Shown here: positions 52,930-61,937 of the stretch, piece by piece | Numbering within the stretch: position 1 is the stretch's first letter | Layout: every line of letters begins with the position of its first letter | From: Bradyrhizobium guangzhouense | GTDB taxonomy: Bacteria > Pseudomonadota > Alphaproteobacteria > Rhizobiales > Xanthobacteraceae | Length of the DNA stretch: 64,000 nt | Assembly: GCF_004114955.1 (NCBI RefSeq) | Contig: NZ_CP030053.1 | Span: 3,968,001 to 4,032,000, forward strand | Direction of reading: 5' to 3' | The notes under the pieces: model-generated | Seen by the model: only the letters and a program-made list of their open reading frames with translations | What the model was told of the DNA's origin: nothing | The model's database searches: none | Position numbers and translations under genes: made by a program

Positions 52930-55900
52930 ATGCCCAACAAGATGTTGATCGATGCCACCCACCCGGAAGAGACCCGGGTCGTCGTGGTCCGCGGCAATCG
53001 CGTCGAAGAGTTTGACTTCGAGACCGCGCAACGCAAGCAACTGCGCGGAAACATTTACCTCGCCAAGGTCACCAGGGTCGAACCCTCGCTCCAGGCCGCC
53101 TTCGTTGAATATGGCGGCAATCGCCACGGCTTCCTCGCTTTCAGCGAAATCCATCCCGACTATTACCAAATCCCCGTCGCCGACCGGCAGGCACTGATCG
53201 AGGCCGAGGAGCAGGCGCATCGCGAAGCCGAGGAAGAGAGCGAGAACCGCTCCCACGGCCGCCGCCGCTCACGCCACCGCAATGCCCGCCGTCGCGGTCA
53301 CGGCGAGCGCGTCCGGAGCGACATCGTCGAGGGTCTCGACGCCGGTAGCGATCCCGCTGCCCAGCCGGTCGAGGGCCAACCCCAGCAGGAGCACGCCGAG
53401 GGCGCGCCGCATGAGGGCGAGCATCACCAGGGTCACGACCACGACCATCATGAGCATGATCACGATGATCACGGGCATGACGATCATGAGCATGATCATC
53501 ACGGCCACCATGATCATTCTCACGCCCATGATGATGAGCATGCACACGATCATGACGACCATGGTCATGACCACGAGCATGATCATCACGAGCACGATCA
53601 TCACGCGCACGAGCATCATGCCGACGAGACGCCCGCGCCCGTTGCGGCTGTTGGCGCTGAGCCCGTCGTGGCGGCCGAGAGCGTTGCCGAGCCTCACGAG
53701 GCCGCCGCCGAATCACATGGCGAAGCGTTTGCCGAGATCGTGACCGAGGCCGCCGAGCCGGCCGATGCGGTTTACGCGGCCGGCGAAGCGGTCGAGGCGC
53801 CACATGGCGAGGCTGCGGAAGCCGCCGGTGAGGACGACGAGGACGACGAAGACGGCGAGGAAGGCGAAGAGGAACACGTCGAGTCGGTCGGCGGCGACGA
53901 CGTGCTCGAGGAAGTGCCGGAGCGCACCTTCCGTCCGCGCCGCCAGTACAAGATCCAGGAAGTCATCAAGCGCCGCCAGGTGATGCTGGTGCAGGTCGTC
54001 AAGGAAGAGCGCGGCAACAAGGGTGCGGCGCTGACGACCTATCTATCGCTCGCCGGCCGCTATGCCGTGTTGATGCCGAACACCGCGCGTGGCGGCGGCA
54101 TCAGCCGCAAGATCACCAGCGCCCAGGACCGTTCGCGCCTGAAGGAAGTGGTGCAGGATCTCGACGTGCCCGAGGGCATGGGTATCATCCTGCGCACCGC
54201 AGGTGCCGCCCGCACCAAGCCCGAGATCAAGCGCGACTTCGAGTACCTGATCCGGATGTGGGAGACGGTGCGCGACCTGACGCTGAAGTCGCAGGCCCCG
54301 ACGCTGGTCTACGAGGAAGGCTCGCTGATCAAGCGCTCGCTGCGCGACCTCTACAACAAGGAAATCGACGAGATTCAGGTCGCCGGTGACTCCGGCTACC
54401 GCGAAGCGCGCGACTTCATGAAGATGCTGATGCCCGCCAATGTCGGCGCGGTCAGGCAGTATCGCGACGGCCAGCCGCTGTTCTCGCGCATGGGCGTCGA
54501 GAGCCAGCTCGACGCGATGTTCTCGCCGACCGTGCAGTTGCGCTCGGGCGGGTACATCGTCATCAACCAGACCGAGGCGCTGGTCTCGATCGACGTCAAC
54601 TCCGGACGATCGACGCGCGAGCACCATATCGAGGACACCGCGCTCAAGACCAATCTGGAGGCGGCCGAAGAGGTCGCCCGCCAGCTTCGCCTGCGCGACC
54701 TCGCCGGCCTGATCGTCATCGATTTCATCGACATGGACGAGAAGCGCAACAACCGTGCGGTCGAGCGCAAGCTGTCCGACTGCCTGCGGCAGGACCGCGC
54801 GCGCATCCAGGTCGGACGCATCTCGCATTTCGGTCTGCTCGAGATGTCGCGCCAGCGCATCCGCGCCAGCGTGCTGGAGAGCTCGACCGATCCCTGCCCG
54901 CATTGCGGCGGCACCGGCCATGTCCGTTCGGTGTCCTCGGTGGCGCTGCAGCTGCTGCGCGGCCTCGAAGAGATCCTGATGAAGGGCGCAACCCACAATC
55001 TCGTGGTCCGCACCCGCACCGATGTCGCGCTCTATGTGCTGAACCACAAGCGCGGCCATCTGCGCGATCTCGAGAACGGCTTCAAGGTCACGCTGTCCGT
55101 GATCGCCGATCCCAGCGTCTCAGGCCCGCAAGCCTATGTGATCGACCGCGGCGAGCAGGTGCATACGCTCGAAGCCGCCAAGGCACTGCTGGCGGCACAG
55201 GCTGCCGCAAGCCCGCCGCCGCTGGCCGAAGAAGCCTTTGACGAGGAGGACGGTTTCGACCTTGAGACTGAATCCGAGGTCGAGACGGACGAGACTGAAG
55301 GCCTCAGCGAGGAACAGGCGTCAGGTGAAGCTGCCGCCGAAGGGGATGGACAACGCCGCAAGCGCCGCCGTCGCCGGCGCGGTCGCGGCGGTCAGCGCGA
55401 CGGTGAGCTCCGCGAGGACAGTCCAGCCACGCTTCCCGAGCCGGCCATGGTCGCCGGCGAAGGCGAAGAGGACGGCGAGTCCGAGCAGGATGGCGAGGAA
55501 GGCGAGGAGCAAGCCGCGCGCGGCGAGCAGCAGGGCAGCGGCGAGCGCCGCCGCCGGCGCGGCCGTCGGGGTGGACGCCGTCGGCGCGGTGGTAACGAAG
55601 ACGGTCTCGCCGGATCCATCGGCGACGAGCTCGGCGGCAATCCGCCGCCGGAGGCAACCGACGCGGTGGCCGATTTCGACAGCACCGGCAGCGAGGCCGC
55701 TCCGTCGATTGCGCATTCCGAGCAGATCGCCGCTGATGAGCACGAGACATCTCGGCCCGAACCCCAATTCGACCAGGCGCCGGTTGAAGCACCGGTCCAG
55801 GCCGCACCCGCTGCTGCTGTCGCGGAGGAAGACCCCGTCGTCGACGAGAAGGCGGCGCGTCGCCGCTCGACCGTCCGCGAGAAGGTGAGCTTCATGTCGA

Positions 55901-56058
55901 GCAGCCCGAGCGAGCCGGCAGCCACGGTTGCTTCAGCGCCCGAGCCGGTTGCTCCGACCGCGCCTGCGCCGGAGCCCGCGCCGGAAGCTGTGACCGAGAC
56001 GCCGGCGGCCCCGCGCCGCGCCGGTTGGTGGTCCCGCCGTTTCGGCGGCGGCGAATAA
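52930..56058 (+). CDS. rne: Ribonuclease E with histidine-rich insert in the S1 region
   Basis: Main endoribonuclease for mRNA decay and rRNA/tRNA processing. The catalytic half ends near residue 750. Asp555 (SIDVNSGRST) and Asp598 (IDFIDMDEKRNN) are spaced 43 residues apart, as the two metal-binding Asp of E. coli, and CPHCGGTGH is the Zn-link. The S1-like N-terminus is split: after residue 105 come an Arg-rich part, a stretch at 154-230 with 36 His in 77 residues, and an acidic part (to about 345) before the fold resumes. The C-terminal half is disordered, Glu/Arg-rich, with the degradosome scaffold character. Total 1042 residues. Confidence 0.95.
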   Translation: MPNKMLIDATHPEETRVVVVRGNRVEEFDFETAQRKQLRGNIYLAKVTRVEPSLQAAFVEYGGNRHGFLAFSEIHPDYYQIPVADRQALIEAEEQAHREAEEESENRSHGRRRSRHRNARRRGHGERVRSDIVEGLDAGSDPAAQPVEGQPQQEHAEGAPHEGEHHQGHDHDHHEHDHDDHGHDDHEHDHHGHHDHSHAHDDEHAHDHDDHGHDHEHDHHEHDHHAHEHHADETPAPVAAVGAEPVVAAESVAEPHEAAAESHGEAFAEIVTEAAEPADAVYAAGEAVEAPHGEAAEAAGEDDEDDEDGEEGEEEHVESVGGDDVLEEVPERTFRPRRQYKIQEVIKRRQVMLVQVVKEERGNKGAALTTYLSLAGRYAVLMPNTARGGGISRKITSAQDRSRLKEVVQDLDVPEGMGIILRTAGAARTKPEIKRDFEYLIRMWETVRDLTLKSQAPTLVYEEGSLIKRSLRDLYNKEIDEIQVAGDSGYREARDFMKMLMPANVGAVRQYRDGQPLFSRMGVESQLDAMFSPTVQLRSGGYIVINQTEALVSIDVNSGRSTREHHIEDTALKTNLEAAEEVARQLRLRDLAGLIVIDFIDMDEKRNNRAVERKLSDCLRQDRARIQVGRISHFGLLEMSRQRIRASVLESSTDPCPHCGGTGHVRSVSSVALQLLRGLEEILMKGATHNLVVRTRTDVALYVLNHKRGHLRDLENGFKVTLSVIADPSVSGPQAYVIDRGEQVHTLEAAKALLAAQAAASPPPLAEEAFDEEDGFDLETESEVETDETEGLSEEQASGEAAAEGDGQRRKRRRRRRGRGGQRDGELREDSPATLPEPAMVAGEGEEDGESEQDGEEGEEQAARGEQQGSGERRRRRGRRGGRRRRGGNEDGLAGSIGDELGGNPPPEATDAVADFDSTGSEAAPSIAHSEQIAADEHETSRPEPQFDQAPVEAPVQAAPAAAVAEEDPVVDEKAARRRSTVREKVSFMSSSPSEPAATVASAPEPVAPTAPAPEPAPEAVTETPAAPRRAGWWSRRFGGGE
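53389..53619 (+). repeat. Low-complexity CAT/GAT/GAC repeat in rne
   Basis: The DNA is made almost only of CAT, CAC, GAT, GAC and GAG codons, in imperfect 6- to 18-bp repeats such as GACCATGATCAT and CATGAGCATGATCATCAC. It encodes the His/Asp-rich insert of RNase E. The unit is prone to slippage, so length may differ among strains. Confidence 0.85.
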
Positions 56059-56076
56059 AGCCGAACATCCAATGCA

Positions 56077-56104
56077 AAACGCCCGGCTCATGGCCGGGCG
56101 TTTT
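56077..56104 (+). terminator. Rho-independent terminator after rne
   Basis: AAAACGCCCGGC, a TCAT loop and GGCCGGGCGTTTT form a strong stem with a T run 18 bp after the stop codon. It also works for the convergent XRE-cupin gene. Confidence 0.92.
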
Positions 56105-56127
56105 CGTTTTCATGCCTCGCCAATCCG

Positions 56128-56808
56128 CTACGGCGGCAGCTCGTCATCGCCAAGCGAGGCCACGTCACGCGATGCGATCTGGCGGAGCTGGTCGTAGAGA
56201 TCGGGCGCTTCACTGGTGCAGAGACAGACGCCCTTCGCAGATGCCGCCTCGCCGGCATTGAGGTAAGCGTGGCCCATGGTGCTGTCGAGATAGATACCGT
56301 CGCCCTCGCCCAGGATCTCCGGTGCGTAGAACTCGGTGTGGACGGCCACCCGTCCGCTCGTCACCAGAAAATACTCTTCGCCGGCGTGACGCAGCAGCGG
56401 ACCGAATTCGTCCAAGGAGCGCGCACGAACCTCGGCCACGATCGGCACCATGCGTTTGCCGATCAAATCGGTGCATTGATAGGTGTAGGTGTAGAATTTC
56501 GTGTTGATCAGTTGGCCCTGCCCGGCCCGGCTGATGCTTCGGCGCGCGGTGACCGGCCGGCCCGGTGCGGGCGCTGCGACCGCCGGATTGAACAGCTCCG
56601 CGATCTCCATCTTCAGGCCTGAGGTCAGCTGGAGCAGCTTGTCGTAGGTCAGCGACATCAGGCCATTCTCGACCTTCGACAGGGTCGAGAGCGCCATGCC
56701 GGTCCGTTCCGCGACTTGCTTGAGCGTCAGGCCCCGCGCCTGACGGGCGGCCTTCAGACATTGGCCGAGCTGGGAGTTGGCACCTTCTGATGTCGTGATC
56801 TCGCTCAT
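56128..56808 (-). CDS. XRE-family regulator with cupin domain
   Basis: A 226-residue regulator. Residues about 16-70 are an XRE helix-turn-helix (LTLKQVAERTGMALSTLSKVENGL). The C-terminal about 90 residues form a cupin sensor domain (RHAGEEYFLVTSGRVAVHTEF, GDGIYLDSTMGHAYLN). Such proteins often respond to small catabolic substrates. It is divergent from the amidase-MFS-oxidoreductase operon with a 207-bp shared region, so it most likely controls that operon and itself. Confidence 0.92.
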   Translation of the reverse strand: MSEITTSEGANSQLGQCLKAARQARGLTLKQVAERTGMALSTLSKVENGLMSLTYDKLLQLTSGLKMEIAELFNPAVAAPAPGRPVTARRSISRAGQGQLINTKFYTYTYQCTDLIGKRMVPIVAEVRARSLDEFGPLLRHAGEEYFLVTSGRVAVHTEFYAPEILGEGDGIYLDSTMGHAYLNAGEAASAKGVCLCTSEAPDLYDQLRQIASRDVASLGDDELPP

Positions 56809-56990
56809 GCAGCAAGCCTATCACGGAACGGGAAAAATTGTTGGCCTATCCGCCTAATCTTTTCGGCCCAAACACCCCTCATGGACGTCTTTGGCGGCCA
56901 TCTCCGCAGTCAGGCCAGGATTTGTGCATGAATCGCCCGGATCTGACGAAAATTGGTGCGTCGCCCCGACTTTCCGATATGCTAAATCGT

Positions 56991-57005
56991 TTTCATAATC
57001 TGAAA
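56991..57005. promoter_or_regulatory. TTTCA-N5-TGAAA inverted repeat at the amidase start
   Basis: The repeat lies 11-25 bp before the TTG start of the amidase gene and overlaps its GAAAGGGA ribosome-binding site. It is a candidate site for the divergent XRE-cupin regulator. Confidence 0.3.
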
Positions 57006-57015
57006 GGGATTGGCC

Positions 57016-58509
57016 TTGTCCGACCTGTGCGATTCCAGCGCCGTTGAGTTGCGCCTGCTGGCCAGCAAGGCGATTTCGCCTGTCGAACTGCTCGACGCCT
57101 GCCTGTCGCGCATTGCCGCAGTCAATCCCGCCGTCAACGCCGTCGTCACACTGGACGAGCCGGGCGCCCGCGCCGCCGCAAGGGCCGCCGAGGCCGCCAT
57201 CCTGCGCGGCGAGGATCGTGGCGGGCTGCACGGGCTCCCCGTCCTGATCAAGGACACGCAGGACACCGCGGGGATGCGCTCGACCTATGGCAGCCCACTT
57301 TTGCGCGACAACGTGCCGACTGCCGACCAGGGCTCGGTGGCGCGCTTGCGTGCCGCCGGTGCCATCATCTTCGGCAAGACCAACACGCCGGAATGGGCGG
57401 CAGGCGGCAACACCCGCAATCCGGTGTTCGGCGCCACCGGCAATCCCTTCGATCCCATGCGCTCGGCGGCTGGCTCCTCCGGAGGCTCGGCGGTCGCGCT
57501 CGCCTGCGGCATGGCGCCGCTTGCTTCCGGCTCCGACACCGGCGGCTCCTTGCGCAATCCGGCCGGGTTCTCCGGCATCGTCGGCATGCGCCCCTCCTAC
57601 GGTCTCGTGGCAAGCGAGAAGCGCGCATTCGGCTGGTCCAACCTGTCGACCGACGGACCGATGGCGCGCAATGTCGCCGATACCGCGCTGATGCTGTCGG
57701 TGATGGCGAGCGACGATGCCCGCGATCCACTCGCCTACACGCTGCCCGGCGAGCCCCTGCGCGGACGCGCTGAGCGCTGGACCGCGCCGCGTCCCGCAGA
57801 GCTCGGCAAGCTGCGCCTCGCCTTCACCGAGGATTTCGGCTTCGCTCCGACTGAGCAAGCCATCCGCCGCGTGTTCCGCGATCGCGTGAACAAGCTCGCA
57901 CCGCTGTTCGCCGAATGCCGCGAGGCGACGCCGGACTGCACCGGCGCCGACGATGCCTTCGCGGTGCTGCGCGCCGGCCTGTTCCTGGCGATGCATGGGA
58001 AGAACTACAAAGAGCGGCCCGAGATGCTCGGCCCCAATGTCCGCGCCAATGTCGAGGAAGGGCTATGCTACACGCTCGAAGACCACGCCCGCGCGAGCAC
58101 GACACAGACGCGGATCTATCGCGCCTACCAGACCTTCTTCGCCAGATACGACGTGCTGATCAGTCCAACCATCACGCTGAGCCCACGGCCATGGTCGGAG
58201 CTTTATCCCGCAGAGATCGACGGCCTGCCGACGAAATCCTACTTCCACTGGCTCGCGCTCGCCTACTCCGTCACACTCCCCGGCCACCCCGCGATCAGCA
58301 TCCCGCTCGGCCTTGATGAGGCCGGCCTGCCGTTCGGCCTCCAGATCGTGGGCCCGCGCGGCGGCGACGCCGTCGTGCTTGCGGTCGCCGCGAGCATCGA
58401 GGCTGCATTCGCGGACGATCAACACATGCGCCGGCCGCTTCCCGACCTCGCACGGCTCGCCGCCGCGCCGCCGCTCTCGGCCGCGCCGGGCTTTCTCACC
58501 TGGGAATAG
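57016..58509 (+). CDS. Amidase-signature family enzyme
   Basis: A 497-residue amide hydrolase. The Ser-cisSer-Lys triad is intact: Lys79 in VLIKDTQD, Ser154 in AGSSGGSA and the nucleophile Ser178 in DTGGSLRNPA, with the 75- and 24-residue spacing seen in the family. TTG 57016 is used because GAAAGGGA is six bases before it; a TTG at 57010 is the only alternative. First gene of an operon with an MFS carrier (47 bp later) and a flavin oxidoreductase, so it probably releases an amino acid from an imported amide. GatA is excluded by the context. Confidence 0.9.
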   Translation: MSDLCDSSAVELRLLASKAISPVELLDACLSRIAAVNPAVNAVVTLDEPGARAAARAAEAAILRGEDRGGLHGLPVLIKDTQDTAGMRSTYGSPLLRDNVPTADQGSVARLRAAGAIIFGKTNTPEWAAGGNTRNPVFGATGNPFDPMRSAAGSSGGSAVALACGMAPLASGSDTGGSLRNPAGFSGIVGMRPSYGLVASEKRAFGWSNLSTDGPMARNVADTALMLSVMASDDARDPLAYTLPGEPLRGRAERWTAPRPAELGKLRLAFTEDFGFAPTEQAIRRVFRDRVNKLAPLFAECREATPDCTGADDAFAVLRAGLFLAMHGKNYKERPEMLGPNVRANVEEGLCYTLEDHARASTTQTRIYRAYQTFFARYDVLISPTITLSPRPWSELYPAEIDGLPTKSYFHWLALAYSVTLPGHPAISIPLGLDEAGLPFGLQIVGPRGGDAVVLAVAASIEAAFADDQHMRRPLPDLARLAAAPPLSAAPGFLTWE

Positions 58510-58556
58510 ACCCAAGCAGGCATCAACGCCGGCTCGCCGGCATCGCGGAGATCAGC

Positions 58557-59771
58557 ATGGCCGAATTGTCGAACCGCAAGACCGGCATCGTTGCCTTCGT
58601 CCTGCTGTATCTCGCTTATTGCATCTCCTATATCGACCGCGCCGCGATTTCGCTGGCGCTCGCGCAGATCGGCAAGGATTTCAATCTCCAGGCTGCCGAT
58701 CTCGGCATCGTCATCAGCGCGTTCTTCTTGGGGTATGCGGCGATGCAGGTGCCCGGCGGATGGCTCTCCGACCGCTTCGGCTCGAAATATGTCGTCATCG
58801 TCACCATCGTGATGTGGTCGCTGTTCACCGCCTTCACGAGCCTTGCCTGGTCGCTGACTTCGCTGATCGCGATCCGCTTCATCTTCGGCATCGCCGAGGG
58901 CGGCTTTCCGCCGGCGAGCATTCGCGCCATCGCGGAATTGTTCAGGAAGGACAGCCGGCCCAAAATGTCGGCGCTGCTGCTCTCGTCGAATTATGCCGGC
59001 AGCATGGTCGCACCGCTGATCATGGCGCCGCTGATCGTCTGGCTGGGCTGGCGCCACGCCTTCAATACGATCGGCATCGCCGGCATCGTCTTCGCGGTGG
59101 TATATTTCGTGTTCGTTCCGCATCTTGCGCGGATCGGCGTCGGACCGGTGACGGCAAAGCCCCGCGCGCCGATGCGCGAACTCATGGCTAATCCGCTGCT
59201 GTGGCAGCTGATGGTGGTGTGGTTCGGCCTGAGCTGCGTCAACAAGGGGCTGGATTCCTGGATGCCGCTCTATCTGCTCCAGCAGCGCGGACTCGATCTC
59301 AAGACCGTCGGCGTGGTGGCGCCGATCCCGTTCGTGATGGCGACCTTCGCGACCGCAATCGGCGGCTGGGTGATGACCACGTTCTTTGCCGAGCGCGAAA
59401 AATATCTCTTGATCGGCAGCTCCGCGTTAACGGGCATCTTCCTCTACGCCATGTTCAAGGCCGAGACGATCACCGCCTTGATCGTCTATCAATCGGTGGT
59501 CTATTTCTTCAAATCCTTCGTTTTGGCCTCCGTGATTGCGCTTCCGACCAAGCTGCTGCGTGACGACCAGATCGGATCGGGCATCGGCATGGTCAATCTC
59601 GGCGGCCAGAGTGCGGGCTTCGTCGCACCCGCCGTCATGGGCTTCATCGTGACCGGGTCAGGATCGTTCGACGCGGCTTTCGGCTTTCTTGTCGCGATGA
59701 CAGCGATGTCGGTCGTCGTCGCCGCGACCATCAACACGGCGCAGCCCAAGCTCACGCCGAAGCCGGCCTGA
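58557..59771 (+). CDS. MFS transporter, anion:cation symporter (ACS) type
   Basis: A 404-residue carrier with twelve helices. YCISYIDRAAISLALAQIG and GIVISAFFLGYAAMQVPGGWLSDRFGSK are characteristic of the ACS branch (glucarate, hexuronate, phthalate and 4-hydroxyphenylacetate carriers). It lies between the amidase and the flavoprotein, 47 and 14 bp apart, and likely imports an anionic compound handled by these enzymes. ATG at 58557. Confidence 0.91.
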   Translation: MAELSNRKTGIVAFVLLYLAYCISYIDRAAISLALAQIGKDFNLQAADLGIVISAFFLGYAAMQVPGGWLSDRFGSKYVVIVTIVMWSLFTAFTSLAWSLTSLIAIRFIFGIAEGGFPPASIRAIAELFRKDSRPKMSALLLSSNYAGSMVAPLIMAPLIVWLGWRHAFNTIGIAGIVFAVVYFVFVPHLARIGVGPVTAKPRAPMRELMANPLLWQLMVVWFGLSCVNKGLDSWMPLYLLQQRGLDLKTVGVVAPIPFVMATFATAIGGWVMTTFFAEREKYLLIGSSALTGIFLYAMFKAETITALIVYQSVVYFFKSFVLASVIALPTKLLRDDQIGSGIGMVNLGGQSAGFVAPAVMGFIVTGSGSFDAAFGFLVAMTAMSVVVAATINTAQPKLTPKPA

Positions 59772-59785
59772 CAGGAGTTTTGCTG

Positions 59786-61018
59786 ATGCAGAGCGCAATC
59801 ATTCTCGGCGGCGGCATGGTGGGGGTCGGCGCCGCCGTGCATCTGCGACAGCGCGGCTGGACGGTCACGCTGATCGATCGCCGGGAGCCTGGTCGCGAGA
59901 CCAGCTACGGCAATGCCGGCATGATCCAGGCCGAAGCGGTGCGGCCTTATCCCATGCCGCGCGACCTCTCCTCACTGCTCGATATCGCGACCGGCCGCAC
60001 CAACGACGTGCGCTACAGCTTTTCCTCGCTGCATCGTCACGTCGAGCCGCTGCTTCGCTACTGGTGGCATTCGGCGCCGAAGCGGCATCGCGAAGCGATC
60101 GCGGCCTGGGCCCGCCTGATCGCCTATGCGACGCCCGAGCACGACATCCTTATCCGCGAGGCCCATGCCGACAATCTGATCCGCCGCGCCGGCTATCGCG
60201 CGCTGTTCCGCGATGCCGCCGCGTTGGATCGCTCGGTCAAGGACGCGGAACGGGATAGGCGCGAATTCGGCGTGAACTTTCGCGTGCTCTCGGGCAGCGA
60301 ATTGACAAAAGCCGAGCCGATCCTGCGCAACGATCTTCCCGGCGCGATCCACTGGCTCGACACCTGGACCGTGTCCGATCCCGGCGCACTCGTCACCGCC
60401 TATGCCGATCTCTTCCAGCGCCTCGGCGGCACCATCGTGCTCGGCGATGCGCAGTCGCTGCAACAGACCGCGACTGGCTGGTCCGTCAACACCGACAATG
60501 GCCGCATCGACGCTGCCAACGCCGTCGTCACGCTCGGGCCATGGTCGCCGGATCTCTTGCACAAGTTCGGCTATCGCATCCCATTGGTGCGCAAGCGCGG
60601 CTACCACATGCATTACAGCGGCGGCGCCTCGCTCGACCTGCCGCTGGTCGACAAGGGCCGCGGTTACGCGATGGGACCGATGGCCAAGGGCATCCGCATC
60701 ACGACAGGAGCGGAGCTGACAGGGCCAGACGCGGTGGCGACGCCGGTGCAGCTCGCCAGCGCAGAAGCCTCCGCGCGCGAGCTGATCGATCTCGGCAAGC
60801 GCGCCGAGCCGGAGCCGTGGTTCGGCACCCGCCCCTGTACACCTGACATGGTGCCGGTGCTCGGGCGCGCCCCGCGACACCCCGGCCTCTGGATGAACTT
60901 TGGCCACGGCCACCAGGGCTTCACGCTCGGCCCCGCCACCGGACGGCTGCTCGCCGAAATGATGAACGGCGAGACGCCATCGATCGATCCGACGCCGTAC
61001 CGGCCGGAGCGGTTCTAG
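59786..61018 (+). CDS. DadA/DAO-like FAD-dependent oxidoreductase
   Basis: A 410-residue flavoprotein of the D-amino-acid dehydrogenase group. MQSAIILGGGMVGVGAAVHL is the FAD motif, followed by DRREPGRETSYGNAGMIQAE as in DadA. The C-terminal FAD block is WMNFGHGHQGFTLGPATGRLLAEMM. It would deaminate a D-amino acid or similar amine, matching an upstream amidase. The ATG at 59786 has AGGAG eight bases before it. The stop codon overlaps that of the next, convergent gene through CTAG. Confidence 0.9.
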   Translation: MQSAIILGGGMVGVGAAVHLRQRGWTVTLIDRREPGRETSYGNAGMIQAEAVRPYPMPRDLSSLLDIATGRTNDVRYSFSSLHRHVEPLLRYWWHSAPKRHREAIAAWARLIAYATPEHDILIREAHADNLIRRAGYRALFRDAAALDRSVKDAERDRREFGVNFRVLSGSELTKAEPILRNDLPGAIHWLDTWTVSDPGALVTAYADLFQRLGGTIVLGDAQSLQQTATGWSVNTDNGRIDAANAVVTLGPWSPDLLHKFGYRIPLVRKRGYHMHYSGGASLDLPLVDKGRGYAMGPMAKGIRITTGAELTGPDAVATPVQLASAEASARELIDLGKRAEPEPWFGTRPCTPDMVPVLGRAPRHPGLWMNFGHGHQGFTLGPATGRLLAEMMNGETPSIDPTPYRPERF

Positions 61019-61848
61019 CCCTCGTGTTTGGCCAGCACGGCCCTGATGCGCCGGGCATCCTCCGACGTCGCCGGGTTGTAGACGACCATGCCGAGATCGG
61101 GCCGGCCATCGATCGCAAAGGCCGAATATTCGAACGCGATCGGGCCGAGCACGGGATGGCGCAAATGCTTGATGCCCTCGCCATGGGAGCGGACATCGTT
61201 GTCGCGCCACAGCTTTGCGAATTCGGGGCTCTCGCGGCAGAGCTCATCGACAAATTCAGCGACATGCGAGACCGCGCCCGCGCGCGCCACATCTGCCCGG
61301 AACGCCGCGACGACGAAACGGGCGACGCTGTCCCAATCATATTGCGCGGCACGCACCCGCGGCTCGCAGAAGATCAGGCGCAGGATGTTGCGCTGCTCGG
61401 GCAGTAGCTTTGAATAGTCGGTCAGCACGATCGTGGCCGCGCGATTCCAGGCCACGACGTCCCAGGTCGCCGTCCTGATGATGGCGGGGCTGGTCTCCAG
61501 CGCGTCGAGCACGCGCTGCAGCCGCGGCGAGACGCCGTCGCTTTTCTGGTAGCGGACCTCGGGCGGCCGGCCGAGCCCGATCAGGAACAGGTGCTCGCGC
61601 TCGACATCGGTCAGCATCAGCGCACGGGCGATCCGATCGAGCACGTCGGCCGACGGCGCGCCGCCCCGGCCCTGCTCCAGCCAGGTGTACCAGGTCGGGC
61701 TGATATTGGCGCGCTGCGCCACCTCTTCGCGCCGCAGCCCCGGGGTACGCCTTCGGCTACCGCCAAAGCCGAAAGCGGCCGCGTCGAGCCTGATACGGCG
61801 GTCCTTCAGATAGGTCCCGAGCAGGTTGTCGCTGGTGGTCTCGCTCAT
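61015..61848 (-). CDS. XRE-family regulator with MmyB-like ligand-binding domain
   Basis: A 277-residue regulator. The first about 85 residues are an XRE helix-turn-helix that includes RRRTPGLRREEVAQRANISPTWYTWLEQGR, the start of the MmyB-type group. The MmyB-like domain (residues about 100-270) is thought to bind fatty-acid-like or related ligands. It is divergent from an NAD-dependent epimerase/SDR gene with 89 bp between, a frequent arrangement for this regulator type. Confidence 0.9.
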   Translation of the reverse strand: MSETTSDNLLGTYLKDRRIRLDAAAFGFGGSRRRTPGLRREEVAQRANISPTWYTWLEQGRGGAPSADVLDRIARALMLTDVEREHLFLIGLGRPPEVRYQKSDGVSPRLQRVLDALETSPAIIRTATWDVVAWNRAATIVLTDYSKLLPEQRNILRLIFCEPRVRAAQYDWDSVARFVVAAFRADVARAGAVSHVAEFVDELCRESPEFAKLWRDNDVRSHGEGIKHLRHPVLGPIAFEYSAFAIDGRPDLGMVVYNPATSEDARRIRAVLAKHEG

Positions 61849-61864
61849 CCTGTTAGCTATTATA

Positions 61865-61896
61865 CCCCGATAACCTCACTACTTTACCCGGATAAT
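61865..61896. promoter_or_regulatory. Repeated CCCsGATAAy sites between regulator and SDR
   Basis: CCCCGATAAC (61865-61874) and CCCGGATAAT (61887-61896) are direct repeats 22 bp apart, each framed by TTA on the left. Two helical turns of spacing suit two regulator dimers on the same face; probable sites for the MmyB-type regulator. Confidence 0.4.
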
Positions 61897-61937
61897 TCTA
61901 GCGCAGATGTTGGCTTCTACCAACGGGAGACCTGCTC

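Noticed and set aside
52686..53015. A 109-codon frame overlapping the rne start.
   Set aside because: Overlaps rne in another frame, rich in Arg and Pro as expected of shadow frames, and lacks a credible start site.
53425..53640. Short repeated units that could suggest a CRISPR array or tandem-repeat locus.
   Set aside because: The units are in frame codons for His and Asp within rne, have no spacers of constant length and no cas genes nearby.
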